This document shows, in pieces, positions 7,637-16,760 of a DNA stretch of 64,000 nucleotides. Made by a program: the position numbers and the translations under genes. The stretch covers positions 131,256-195,255 of the forward strand of contig NZ_JBLZFZ010000003.1 of assembly GCF_050753385.1 (NCBI RefSeq), given 5' to 3'. The first letter of the stretch is position 1. The number at the start of each line of letters is the position of its first letter. This DNA is from Pantanalinema rosaneae. Its GTDB lineage: Bacteria > Cyanobacteriota > Cyanobacteriia > Leptolyngbyales > Leptolyngbyaceae. The notes under the pieces were generated by a model. It was given only the letters and a program-made list of their open reading frames with translations. It searched no databases and was not told where the DNA came from.

Positions 7637-8660
7637 GGTAAGTTTTAATCACCACAACCAAAACAAGCCATGAAACCTCAATACCGCATCCGCAACTGGT
7701 CTGAGTATAACGCTGGACTGAAGCAACGGGGAAGCCTCACCTTCTGGATTGAGGAATCGGTTCTGGAGCAGTGGGTGGTCGAAGATTTGAGCGGCAAACC
7801 AGGTGCGTCTGTCCTCTATAGTGACCTTGCGATTCAAACGATGGCGACTGTCAAAGCGGTCTATCGCCTGGCTGGACGACAGTGTCAAGGATTTCTCGAA
7901 TCAATTTTTGAGTTGATGGAAATTGACTTGCCTGTGCCTGACCACAGTACACTATCACGGCGAATTGGGAACCTGAGCATTGACTTACCGATTGTGCCGA
8001 AACCGGGTGCTCGTCATGTGGTGGTCGATTCGACTGGGGTAAAAGTCTATGGTGAAGGGGAATGGAAAACCCGTCAGCATGGGGTGAGCAAGCGTCGGAC
8101 TTGGCGCAAACTGCATCTAGGGGTTGATGAAGCTACGGGCGAGATTGTGGCAATGGTCGTGACAACCAATAATGTGGCGGATGGAGAAGTGCTAGAAGAC
8201 CTCCTGGAACAGATTGAAGGGGAAATTGAACAGGTTTCAACCGATGGTGCTTATGACCATCGCCATTGCTATGACGAAATTGATGCCAAAGGAGCCAAAG
8301 CCGTGATTCCACCGCGCAAAGATGCCAAAATCTGGCAGCATGGTAATCGCAAAGGCAAGCCCCATGCGAGAGATGAAAATCTGCGTCACATCCGCAAACA
8401 TGGACGCAAACGCTGGAAGCAGGATTCTGGCTATCATCGCCGCTCCATTGCCGAAACCACCATGTTTCGCTTTAAGACAATTTTTGGTGGCAATCTCAGC
8501 GCGCGTCAATTTGACAATCAAGCGGTGGAACTGTTCATCAAATGTGCTGCGCTCAACCGGATGATCCAGATCGCTAAACCTGATAGCTACAAAGTTGCAG
8601 CTTAATACCAGGACGACCTTAAGGCAGGTCTGGTCGTTTTTCTAATCATGCAACAAAGCC
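7597..8660 (+). mobile_element. IS5-family, IS903-like insertion sequence
   Basis: A 1064-bp element. The left end is GGCGTTGTTGCATGAAGAGG and the right end reads GGCTTTGTTGCATGATTAGA on the other strand (17 of 20 match). Both ends are flanked by the 9-bp duplication TTTCTAGAC. Length, end sequence and 9-bp duplication all fit the IS903 group of the IS5 family. It carries one transposase gene, apparently intact, and lies inside a pentapeptide-repeat protein gene read on the opposite strand. Confidence 0.95.
7670..8605 (+). CDS. IS5-family (IS903-type) transposase
   Basis: 311 residues, the usual length for this group. DDE catalytic residues are visible: the first Asp in HVVVDSTGVKVYG, the second in VSTDGAYDHR, and the Glu in HRRSIAETTMFRFK, followed by the conserved R and K. 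No frameshift or stop is seen, so the enzyme is probably active. It is transcribed against the interrupted host gene. Confidence 0.95.
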   Translation: MKPQYRIRNWSEYNAGLKQRGSLTFWIEESVLEQWVVEDLSGKPGASVLYSDLAIQTMATVKAVYRLAGRQCQGFLESIFELMEIDLPVPDHSTLSRRIGNLSIDLPIVPKPGARHVVVDSTGVKVYGEGEWKTRQHGVSKRRTWRKLHLGVDEATGEIVAMVVTTNNVADGEVLEDLLEQIEGEIEQVSTDGAYDHRHCYDEIDAKGAKAVIPPRKDAKIWQHGNRKGKPHARDENLRHIRKHGRKRWKQDSGYHRRSIAETTMFRFKTIFGGNLSARQFDNQAVELFIKCAALNRMIQIAKPDSYKVAA

Positions 8661-10305
8661 TTTCTAGACTGTCACTGTTTGTCGTGTTCTGGTAGACTTC
8701 GCTAAACTGTTGCTCTAGCTGCGCTTCAACCGTTGGGTTAATACTGGTAACCCGAACTACCCATAAGTTTCCGCGTTGTTCAATGCCTTTGAGTTCCAGA
8801 TCTAACTCTGGTTTCTCGGTTTTGAGTTTATAAAAGGCAAGACTGAGGGCACTATAGCTGAAGTCGCCCTTAAAAATCAGTTCCAGTTCATTTTCCGGTT
8901 GTTGGAACAGGGCAGCAAACTCACCAGGTTCAAAGTTGCGGTCGAATGGATAGCGATGGGTTGGTTGACCATCTTCGTATTTTTTGAATACATAGTCACA
9001 TCGCACCTCAGTGAAGGTGGTCTTGTCGCTAACACTCCAATCTTCGATGCAAGCACCAGTGAGATCGGCTCCGGTAAAGTCGGCTCGTGCGACTTGAGCG
9101 CGGACGAGAATACACTCTCTTAAGTCAGAATTTCGCAAGTTTGCCTCCGTCAGGTTGGCATCAATCAGAACGTTCTTACGCAGGTCAACTCCTTGGAAAT
9201 CTACACCTGCCAGTTGGGTACGAATAAGGATGCTTCCTCTGAGGTCTGCGCTTTTGAGATCTGCACCCGTCAGATTCGTATCGGTCAGATCAAACCCACG
9301 CATATCAGCATTTTGCAAGTATGCCCCTTGAAGATTGAATTTGCAAAAAATGGGATCTGGACTACATCCCTTTACTAGCAGCATCTGAACTTTCGGGTTT
9401 TCTAAATCAAGGTATTGATTATCAACTCTTGCTCTTTCTAATCCCGTAGTATCTTGAAAACAGACTCGATAAAGCTGACGAGCACGAAGGTCTGAATTAG
9501 CTAATTCCGAACCCTTAAAATTCACTCCGCTAAGGTCTATATTTCGGAAAGATGTGCCTCCTAAAGACCCAAATAAAATCGCTAAATATCTTAGGAAACC
9601 AGGATATTTCCAAGGTATACGGTGAATATGGTTAGCTAAAAAACCACTAGCAAACACAAGCAAGGCAAGTATAATCCCGCAGAATATTACCAGAAACTGC
9701 AAATTTTCCGAGCGCAAAGCTTCGCGAAATGTAGGATATGACTTTTCTAGGGAACTCTCTAGCCATGCCCCTGCCAATGCCCCCAAAAGTCCAACAAAAA
9801 CACCAAGAATTCTTAAAGGTTCTGCCCTCTTTAACAGAACATCGATCAGAGCAATTGAAAAGCGAGTAACTCCAAAAGAAATCAGGGTAAATGCCAATCC
9901 AAAAATAGTAACCGCCAAAGTTACAGAAAATGAGTTGAGTGAATAACCCAATATATTCAGTTGATTAAGAAACAGAAGAAGCATCGCTGCCAAAAATGTG
10001 TACAAAATTATACTAATAAGAAGTTTTTTTAACTTAAAAGAAATTACATTCGTGAATACTATGCCCAAGGTGATGACCATGAGAGAATATGGTAAGGTGC
10101 CCTTGGTTGTAATTATCTGCAGGCTAGTAAGAGATCCAAGCAAACCACATAAGAGACCTGATATTCCAAATAAAATAAGGGAAAAGGTTAGCAATATAAA
10201 TTTATTCAAGCGAGTCTGACCTGCTGCTTTGTTCTGAAAATCAGTCTGCAAAGTGTTTTGTCGAAGTCGCTTTCCTTTAATATTGTCGCTTCTCACCATA
10301 GGCAT
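8602..10305 (-). pseudogene. N-terminal fragment of IS-split pentapeptide-repeat membrane protein
   Basis: 548 codons of the original gene remain here, followed by about 19 transposon-derived residues (the tail LCCMIRKTTRPALRSSWY) and a stop inside the element. The first 225 residues contain about six membrane segments (FILLTFSLILFGISGLLCG, LQFLVIFCGIILALLVFASG and others). Pentapeptide repeats with the A(D/N)Lxx pattern follow (NLTGADLKSADLRGS, DANLTEANLRNSDL, ADFTGADLTGA). After them comes a cyanobacterial domain with RNFEPGEFAALFQQPENELELIF. The frame continues correctly at 7587. Its start is divergent from the trypsin/WD40/LamG gene, about 106 bases away, which suggests a joint role. Loss is recent, because the target duplications are identical. 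Confidence 0.9.
8661..8669. repeat. Target-site duplication, right copy
   Basis: TTTCTAGAC follows the right inverted repeat of the IS903-like element; identical to 7588-7596. Confidence 0.9.
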
Positions 10306-10411
10306 TAACTTAAATCAGGGAATTTACAGGATTAAGAGTTCAGAAATTATACTCATTTATACAGAGGTTTTCAATAGAGGTTTTTCAAAAAAAGGTAGGA
10401 AGAAGAGCCTT

Positions 10412-13400
10412 ATGGAAAAAGATGTAGACTCAAATGCTAATACTTCAAGACCACTTTGGATATTGAATGACTGGCTCAGGTTGATAAACACATCAAATTT
10501 ACCCGTAGATCAGGAAGAAATAAAAAAGTTTCTTAACCCACCTCTAGAAAGCGCAGAGTTTATAAAGAAAATATTTCGAGACAGGATTCTTCAAGTAGAG
10601 AGGAGTAATTTACCTTCTACAGCCGTAGGAACCCCTGATTTTCTGTCAGTATCTTTTTTGCCAAAAGCTGTGAAGAGGAGTCTTGCGATCTGCCGAATTT
10701 TGCAAAATTTCTCTCGAGAAGAATTCATTAAGCTCATTGAGTATGCTCAAGGTTTAAATGAATCACAAAATTTCGACACTCCACAAAAAGTGCAAGAAAT
10801 TTTTTCAATTCCGCCGCAATATGCTACAGAGATTTTTGGAAATGATTCTGAGCAAAATTCTAAACCTCTTGAGCGCCTCAAATCATACATTGCTGATGCT
10901 CATAATAATGAACTTGCTGAAAGTAGATTGGCTAAGCTAAATCCTTTTGCTATTGGTACAGGGTTTTTAGTGGGAGGAAACCACTTACTAACTAATCAGC
11001 ATGTGCTTCCTACGCAGGAAGTTGCTAGGCGTTGTATCGCTCAGTTCAATTATGCCGAGGGAGAAGAAGGGAATATCTTAGTACCAATTGAATATGAGTT
11101 TGATCCCAAGGCATTATTTGTAAGTAATAAAGATTTGGATTATACATTAATTGAGCTAAGAAATGATATTTTCAAGAAACAAGCTGGATATGAGTTTGGT
11201 TGGATAGAACTAGTTGAATTCTATGGAGGGATTGCTCCTGGATTGTCTGAGAGGAGTCTTACAGAATTAGGTGACTCCGAAGGAAGCTTAAATGATTTTC
11301 TCAATGCGAGTCCTATAGATTTAGAGGCTCTAGGCTATGACGATAAAGACAAAAGCATTCCTGGCGATCCAGTCATTATTGTTCAGCATCCTAGAGGTCG
11401 GCGTAAGCAAGTTGTTGTGACCAATAATCGAGTGACTAATAATGGACTTTACAAGAATTTCTTGAGGTATACAGCAGATTCTTTACCAGGAGCCTCTGGT
11501 AGCCCAGTTTTTAACACACAATGGCAGTTAATTGGGTTAAACCATGCCTCAATCCCAGATTCAAATGGAAACATTATTGCCGAACAAGGCATTAGAACTT
11601 GCCGAATTGTAGAAGACTTAAAGAAGCAATACCTGCACTATCTTTATTTAGACTTCTTTAATTCGCAAGACTCATATAGACGAATCTATTCAAAAAGAAT
11701 TGTTGATAATTTATATACATTTATTGAAAATTTTGTTGTTACTGCCGAAAAATTAAATCACCTTCAAATACCTTCTTCTCTACTGTTTGATGGTCAAGAT
11801 GGTCATATAGATCTTAGTAACTGGATGGTAACTGATGAAGAAGTCTCTACTTCTATAAATTCTAACCTCATCATATTTGCTTCTGCAGATTCGATTGGGC
11901 AAGTTCAATTATGGAGCAGCAGGCATGAGCAACCTGTAAAAAGATTCCAGGCACATAATGGTTCTGTTTTATGCTTAAATTTTAGTCCTAATGATAGCTC
12001 TTTAGCTTCAGGCGGTACTGATGGTGAAGTTAAAATTTGGAACTTGGAATCTTTAGATTCACTAGAGTCTGAGGTTAAAAGCTTCAATAATGGCGAAAAT
12101 GGAAATCTGGTAGAAGTTCGCTGCATTCGCTTTAGTCCAGATGGCCAAATGCTAGCCTCAGGTGGCAATGATGGAAAAGTGAGACTTTGGAATCTTGAGA
12201 CCAGTGAATGCAGAATGTTCAAGCATGGCGACTCAGGAGATATTCATAGTCTCTGCTTCAGTTTTGATAGCCAATGGCTTGCCTCTGGATGTCGCAATGG
12301 ACAAATTAAAATATGGAGCACGATTAACAAACAGCCAGCGAAAGATTCATTGATTAAAAGTTTTAAGTGTAATGGATTAATTCCAACCTTATCTTTCTCG
12401 GCTGATGGTAAAGCTCTTATGTCTGCTAGAAAGCGTATTGAGCTCCGACTGCCGTCCGAAGTCAGGCATACTGAGCCTTATCCATGTAATATCTATACTG
12501 CGCAGGTTTGGAATTTAGCAGACGATTTAGATAGCTTAACCGAGCCTTCTGTAGAAATAGAGCTTGCGTTCGCTGCTGCCGGTAATGACGACGCAGGTGC
12601 TGATGTTCATAGTGTTTGTTTTAGCCCTATGGGGCAATACATAACAGTTAATTGGAACTATGGTGATATAGACATTGTGAACTGGAGAAGCCCTGATGAA
12701 AAATGGAATCAGCAAGGGCATGATGATGGCATTGTTGGTTTAGGCTTTTTGATCGATAGTCAAGTACTTGCATCAGCGGATAAAGAAGGTCTCATAGAGT
12801 TTACAAACGTTTATGAACATATACCCATGAGGAGATTTTATTTCGATGATTTTCCCAAGAGTATTCCCCTAACAACTGTAGAATTCAAAGAAAATTTATC
12901 TTTAAATGATTTAGATATTACAGATCCATATTCCTTTAAGGAAGGAGAACCTTTTAGTATTGAAGTTTGGGTAAATCCTTCTATTGACGGAGAAGGCGGT
13001 ACAATTCTTTCAAAATCCAACTTTTACAGAAATGAATATAATTTACAAGTCAATTGTTTTGAAAAGAAAGATGAAAATTTTGAACATTCTAAAGTATTTC
13101 AAATTCAATTTGAAAGATTAAATTTCATAGTAAAATCCATATCGACTGAGAATAGCTTATTGAAACCTGACTGTTTTAATCATGTTGTGGTTATCTGTGA
13201 TGCTTCAGAAGTTAAATTGTATGTTAACGGTGTGCAGCTAAAATCACAGCAACAGAAAAAGAATTTACAAAGAGAGAGCCAGAATAAAGATTATTTTCTT
13301 CCTACTACCCTTGGAGCTTATTCTATGCAGTTAGGAGCATTTAACACCTATTGCAGTAGATTTAAGGGTAGGATTGCCGAAGTAAGACTTTGGTCAACAA

Positions 13401-14425
13401 AAATAAGCCATGCTGATATCAACAATAGAAGGTTTAGCCGATTAACAGGAAGTGAGAAGAGCTTGGTAGGATACTGGCGATGTGAAGAAGGGGGAGATTT
13501 GCCACTGTTAAATAGTGCACTTATAAGCAGGAAATATGATGAATATCTAAATTCCAAATATTCTTATAAGCCAGGAATACAATATTTGAGTGCCAACAAT
13601 TTTCCTAGCTTACCTTTTCCAATTGGACTTCATTTCGAAAAAGAGAACTTTGTTGAATGTAATAATGTCGCCTGGAGTAGTGGTGACACGAGTGGTCAAA
13701 TAACTTCAGTTACGGTTGAAGCCTGGGTCAAGCATCTGTTTGGCAATGTTGAAATTGTTAGTCAGAGTAGGATGAACAAAGATAGTGGTTATACTATATC
13801 CTGGGTTGGGAATAAGATTCGTGTAACACTCCAGGACATTGTTTCTCCAAATTCTCAAGCTCAAAAATCTCGATCTACAATAGGAATTTTTGAAACAGCT
13901 AATTATGCTCCTACCGATCATGTATGGCATCATATCGCTTTTACCTGGAGTCAAAAGACAGCAGAAGTTGAAATCTATATCGATGGAATTCGACAAAATA
14001 GCTTTCCCATTCAAGGTGAATCTGAAGCGGTAGTCGTTGGCGATCAATATAAAAGCGTTGGCAAGTTCTCCTCTGCCCTGTTTACAGAAGCTTTTGAGGC
14101 TTCAGATCCCAATAAAAAACCAACACTATACATTGGTCGATCTTCTGACATGAATACCAACTTCCAGTGTTGTATTTCGGAAGTTCGCATTTGGAAAAAA
14201 GCCCGCACTCAAGAGCAAATCAGAAAGAATATGTATCGCCGCTTGGAGAGTTTATTATTGAGTGAATCTAAAGACTTTGGGAATGAAGATCTAGTGGCCT
14301 ATTGGCGATTAGATGATGGCGGAAAGACGAATACACGAGTACGTAATCTCCTGTCAGATGAGAGTTATGGTGAGCTTCAAGGGCAGGCAAAATGGTTTCC
14401 TGAGCCTTCAGAGATCATAGAATAA
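10412..14425 (+). CDS. Trypsin-like protease fused to WD40 repeats and two LamG domains
   Basis: 1337 residues from the ATG at 10412, which has a purine-rich AGGAAGAAGAG site; a longer frame from 10253 looks non-coding. Residues 1-175 are helical and may be an adaptor-type domain. Residues 180-390 form a trypsin-like protease with H197 (LLTNQHVLP), D243 (DLDYTLIEL) and S362 (GASGSPVF). About 540-840 are WD40 repeats (VKIWNLE, VRLWNLE, IKIWST). Two LamG/jelly-roll domains follow, each starting with a VEVWV/VEAWV strand and ending in VGYWR or VAYWR. Protease-plus-sensor-repeat fusions next to CHAT proteases are known from predicted bacterial conflict systems. The gene is clearly AT-richer than its surroundings. 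No signal peptide is seen, so it probably acts in the cytoplasm. Confidence 0.9.
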   Translation: MEKDVDSNANTSRPLWILNDWLRLINTSNLPVDQEEIKKFLNPPLESAEFIKKIFRDRILQVERSNLPSTAVGTPDFLSVSFLPKAVKRSLAICRILQNFSREEFIKLIEYAQGLNESQNFDTPQKVQEIFSIPPQYATEIFGNDSEQNSKPLERLKSYIADAHNNELAESRLAKLNPFAIGTGFLVGGNHLLTNQHVLPTQEVARRCIAQFNYAEGEEGNILVPIEYEFDPKALFVSNKDLDYTLIELRNDIFKKQAGYEFGWIELVEFYGGIAPGLSERSLTELGDSEGSLNDFLNASPIDLEALGYDDKDKSIPGDPVIIVQHPRGRRKQVVVTNNRVTNNGLYKNFLRYTADSLPGASGSPVFNTQWQLIGLNHASIPDSNGNIIAEQGIRTCRIVEDLKKQYLHYLYLDFFNSQDSYRRIYSKRIVDNLYTFIENFVVTAEKLNHLQIPSSLLFDGQDGHIDLSNWMVTDEEVSTSINSNLIIFASADSIGQVQLWSSRHEQPVKRFQAHNGSVLCLNFSPNDSSLASGGTDGEVKIWNLESLDSLESEVKSFNNGENGNLVEVRCIRFSPDGQMLASGGNDGKVRLWNLETSECRMFKHGDSGDIHSLCFSFDSQWLASGCRNGQIKIWSTINKQPAKDSLIKSFKCNGLIPTLSFSADGKALMSARKRIELRLPSEVRHTEPYPCNIYTAQVWNLADDLDSLTEPSVEIELAFAAAGNDDAGADVHSVCFSPMGQYITVNWNYGDIDIVNWRSPDEKWNQQGHDDGIVGLGFLIDSQVLASADKEGLIEFTNVYEHIPMRRFYFDDFPKSIPLTTVEFKENLSLNDLDITDPYSFKEGEPFSIEVWVNPSIDGEGGTILSKSNFYRNEYNLQVNCFEKKDENFEHSKVFQIQFERLNFIVKSISTENSLLKPDCFNHVVVICDASEVKLYVNGVQLKSQQQKKNLQRESQNKDYFLPTTLGAYSMQLGAFNTYCSRFKGRIAEVRLWSTKISHADINNRRFSRLTGSEKSLVGYWRCEEGGDLPLLNSALISRKYDEYLNSKYSYKPGIQYLSANNFPSLPFPIGLHFEKENFVECNNVAWSSGDTSGQITSVTVEAWVKHLFGNVEIVSQSRMNKDSGYTISWVGNKIRVTLQDIVSPNSQAQKSRSTIGIFETANYAPTDHVWHHIAFTWSQKTAEVEIYIDGIRQNSFPIQGESEAVVVGDQYKSVGKFSSALFTEAFEASDPNKKPTLYIGRSSDMNTNFQCCISEVRIWKKARTQEQIRKNMYRRLESLLLSESKDFGNEDLVAYWRLDDGGKTNTRVRNLLSDESYGELQGQAKWFPEPSEIIE

Positions 14426-14475
14426 CCAGTTAAATAATCTCCTGGAAATTAGAGATGGAGAAAGTTAAACTCCGT

Positions 14476-14484
14476 CTATTTATC
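14476..14484. repeat. Target-site duplication, left copy (IS4-family element)
   Basis: CTATTTATC abuts the left inverted repeat and equals 15773-15781. Confidence 0.85.
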
Positions 14485-15772
14485 CTGGTTGACTGACAAA
14501 ACTTAGGGAACAAATCGGTAAGACTGCACAGTAAACTCTCGTTTAGATTGCTGTTGAGCTTGCTTTTTAGATGCAATCGCGGGAGCAGGATCGCGTCCGC
14601 CCTGCAACTCAAGTGAGGCAAACAATGCCCAGTCTTTGTGTAGGCAACCTTTGAGCCAATTCCAGCCAATGCGAAAATAGCTGTTGCCCCGCTCCCAATG
14701 CACATCAACCCACCGCCGTTTCCCAGCGGTGACGACTTGCTGCCCCTGCACACTCAACAGCAGTGTGGTCACCGCAAGCACCAGACAGAGGCGGGAAAGG
14801 GCTGGAACAGAGCGAATTTCAGAGCGTTCCAGTTGAAACCCATTGGACTTTTCATCGAGCAGTTCCTCCTCGATTTGAAACCGTTCACCGTATTCTCGGA
14901 ACGTTTGCAATGAGACAGGTTCATCACTGACCACCAACCAGAGTTGATGCGAAATGGGGTCACGCCCCATTGCCAAGTTCAAGTTGGGGAGTGGTCGCGT
15001 TTTCGTTAAGGTGATCCCTTGTAGCAAAACGCTATCTCCTGCCGCCAAATGATACTGCTTAAGTTGCTTCCAGCCTCGGTGCGGACGGTAGATCCAGACT
15101 CGACTTTTCACCCGAATGCGAAAATGCCACTGCAAGTCTTCGCGCAAATAGCGCATCAGCTTTGTATCAGCAAATCCCCGGTCGGCCAGAAATCGGACTG
15201 ATACTCCAGCAGGCACTAACCGGGCTGCCCGTTTCAACATCAGTTGGTAACACTCAAAGCCAACGCTACTACTGCCGTGGCGCAGCACCCGCCAAATCAA
15301 GGGAATGGCACGTCCCCGATACTGAATTGATAACCGGATGAGGCAGAACTCATCCCACAGCATCGTCGTATCCTCAATCAAAATCAGTTCAGACACTCCC
15401 CATTGGGCTAATGCTGCCACAATCATGGGGCTGTAGACTCGTTGCACATGGATGCGGCTATTGTGCAACCATCGACTGAATCGGCGTTGATGGCTTTGGG
15501 CGAATTTTGCTCGACTCTGCACGTAAACGCCCCATTTGGTCAGGCTAATGCACTCACTACAAATGAGTCCAATCACCATCCAAATCAGGGTTTGCAGATG
15601 ACGTCGATCTGCCCATGAAGTGGATTGACCCAAAAGGTTGCATAGCTGATCATAAAGACGGGAGGTTCGCATGGTTCAGTTGTGTTTGTGTGGTAACTTT
15701 CACACTAATCCGCGAGTGCCCTTTTACCAAGGGCTTAGCCTCCCTCCTTTTCAAGTTTTGTCAGTCAACCAG
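14485..15772 (-). mobile_element. IS4-family insertion sequence
   Basis: A 1288-bp element with perfect 20-base terminal inverted repeats, CTGGTTGACTGACAAAACTT at 14485-14504 and its complement at 15753-15772, flanked by the 9-bp duplication CTATTTATC. It carries a single transposase on the minus strand. It sits in the space between the convergent ends of the trypsin/WD40/LamG gene and the CHAT gene and does not break either. Confidence 0.95.
14503..15672 (-). CDS. IS4-family DDE transposase
   Basis: 389 residues. The first catalytic Asp is in LILIEDTTMLWDEF, the second in VRFLADRGFAD, and the Glu lies in the IS4 signature Y-x2-R-x3-E-x6-K, visible as YGERFQIEEELLDEK. No disruption is seen. 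The stop codon lies within the left inverted repeat, as is common in compact elements. Confidence 0.92.
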   Translation of the reverse strand: MRTSRLYDQLCNLLGQSTSWADRRHLQTLIWMVIGLICSECISLTKWGVYVQSRAKFAQSHQRRFSRWLHNSRIHVQRVYSPMIVAALAQWGVSELILIEDTTMLWDEFCLIRLSIQYRGRAIPLIWRVLRHGSSSVGFECYQLMLKRAARLVPAGVSVRFLADRGFADTKLMRYLREDLQWHFRIRVKSRVWIYRPHRGWKQLKQYHLAAGDSVLLQGITLTKTRPLPNLNLAMGRDPISHQLWLVVSDEPVSLQTFREYGERFQIEEELLDEKSNGFQLERSEIRSVPALSRLCLVLAVTTLLLSVQGQQVVTAGKRRWVDVHWERGNSYFRIGWNWLKGCLHKDWALFASLELQGGRDPAPAIASKKQAQQQSKREFTVQSYRFVP

Positions 15773-15781
15773 CTATTTATC
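15773..15781. repeat. Target-site duplication, right copy (IS4-family element)
   Basis: CTATTTATC, identical to 14476-14484. Confidence 0.85.
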
Positions 15782-15805
15782 TGTAATAGACAAGACTTAA
15801 TCTGG

Positions 15806-16738
15806 TCAGCATTTGTTTTGTTGCAGTATAGGAGTCAAATGTTCTGGAATCCCGACCATCTGTATAGCTGCGCAGCCTAATTTGTAGGCAAATTCTATTG
15901 ATTGTCCGGCCAACAATGCATCATAAAACCCGATCGCAAACTCGATCGCCGCTTGATCCCCGACCGCCCGTTTCATGCCCACCACGTAGGGAATATGCTG
16001 GGCGATCGCCCTCGCTTGTACTTCCGAGTAGCAAGCATTCAGCACCACACATTTAACCTGATTGCTAAACAATGCAAACAAGCTTGAGAGCGCTTCTCCT
16101 GACACCAATTTAGGCTGTCCAATTTCATCCTCAAACATTAACCCTTCTGGCTCTGCCGTGCTATCCGTAACCACGGTTGCTTTTCTTGAAAGCACTTGCT
16201 GATCTGAATCTTCCGTTCCAACCCCATGCCCTGAGAAGTGAACAATCTGGGGTTGGCAATCAAGCAATGCTCGTCGCATGTCTATGGCAGTCACAGCCCA
16301 ACGCTGCTCAAGTTTGAAGCGATCGCGGTATCGAGAACGCTCTAACCCCATTTGCAGCGATCGCACTTCTTCTCCCAGTCGTAGGGGCGAGGTTCCTTTT
16401 GGGTTCGCTGCCAAGACTAGAATCGTCTTGACTACTTGAGGCTGATCAGGCTCTCTAGTATCATCATTGGGAAACGGCTGGTGGGGAGCTTCTTGATAAT
16501 AAATATTTCCAGCCCCCGTGAAATTTTTAATAGAGCTATTCAAGATATTAAAAACTGGTCCCTGCACATTACCCATCGCCGTACCACCTGACATCTGCCC
16601 GATCGCTTGATTGCGATCGCCCTTCACTGTTTGCTGAACATCAGTTGCTGGAGGATGAGAAGCCTCTGAAGAATCGACTGTATCTGGAGAAGACAAGTCT
16701 GTAGAAGTTTGATTCTGATCTGGTAATTCGTTGCTCAT
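15806..16738 (-). CDS. CHAT-domain cysteine protease with Gly/Asn-rich N-terminal motif
   Basis: 310 residues. The CHAT caspase-like domain spans about 103-300, with catalytic His171 in IVHFSGHG and Cys236 in VVLNACYS. It ends in GIPEHLTPIL, a usual CHAT end. The first 85 residues are different: a Ser/Thr/Asp-rich start, then QTVKGDRNQAIGQ and GNVQGPVFNI at about 36-65, then NSSIKNFTGAGNIYYQEA at about 67-84. The first motif recurs in the protein encoded just upstream and the second in the interrupted pentapeptide-repeat protein. CHAT proteases act in separase-like and conflict roles, usually switched on by a partner. The gene lies 22 bases after the upstream gene, so the two form an operon. 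Confidence 0.9.
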   Translation of the reverse strand: MSNELPDQNQTSTDLSSPDTVDSSEASHPPATDVQQTVKGDRNQAIGQMSGGTAMGNVQGPVFNILNSSIKNFTGAGNIYYQEAPHQPFPNDDTREPDQPQVVKTILVLAANPKGTSPLRLGEEVRSLQMGLERSRYRDRFKLEQRWAVTAIDMRRALLDCQPQIVHFSGHGVGTEDSDQQVLSRKATVVTDSTAEPEGLMFEDEIGQPKLVSGEALSSLFALFSNQVKCVVLNACYSEVQARAIAQHIPYVVGMKRAVGDQAAIEFAIGFYDALLAGQSIEFAYKLGCAAIQMVGIPEHLTPILQQNKC

Positions 16739-16760
16739 TGCGGTTTAGGCTGACTCTTGC

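Noticed and set aside
10253..10411. Longer N-terminus for the trypsin/WD40/LamG protein
   Set aside because: It would run into the divergent promoter and has no ribosome site; ATG 10412 has a strong one.
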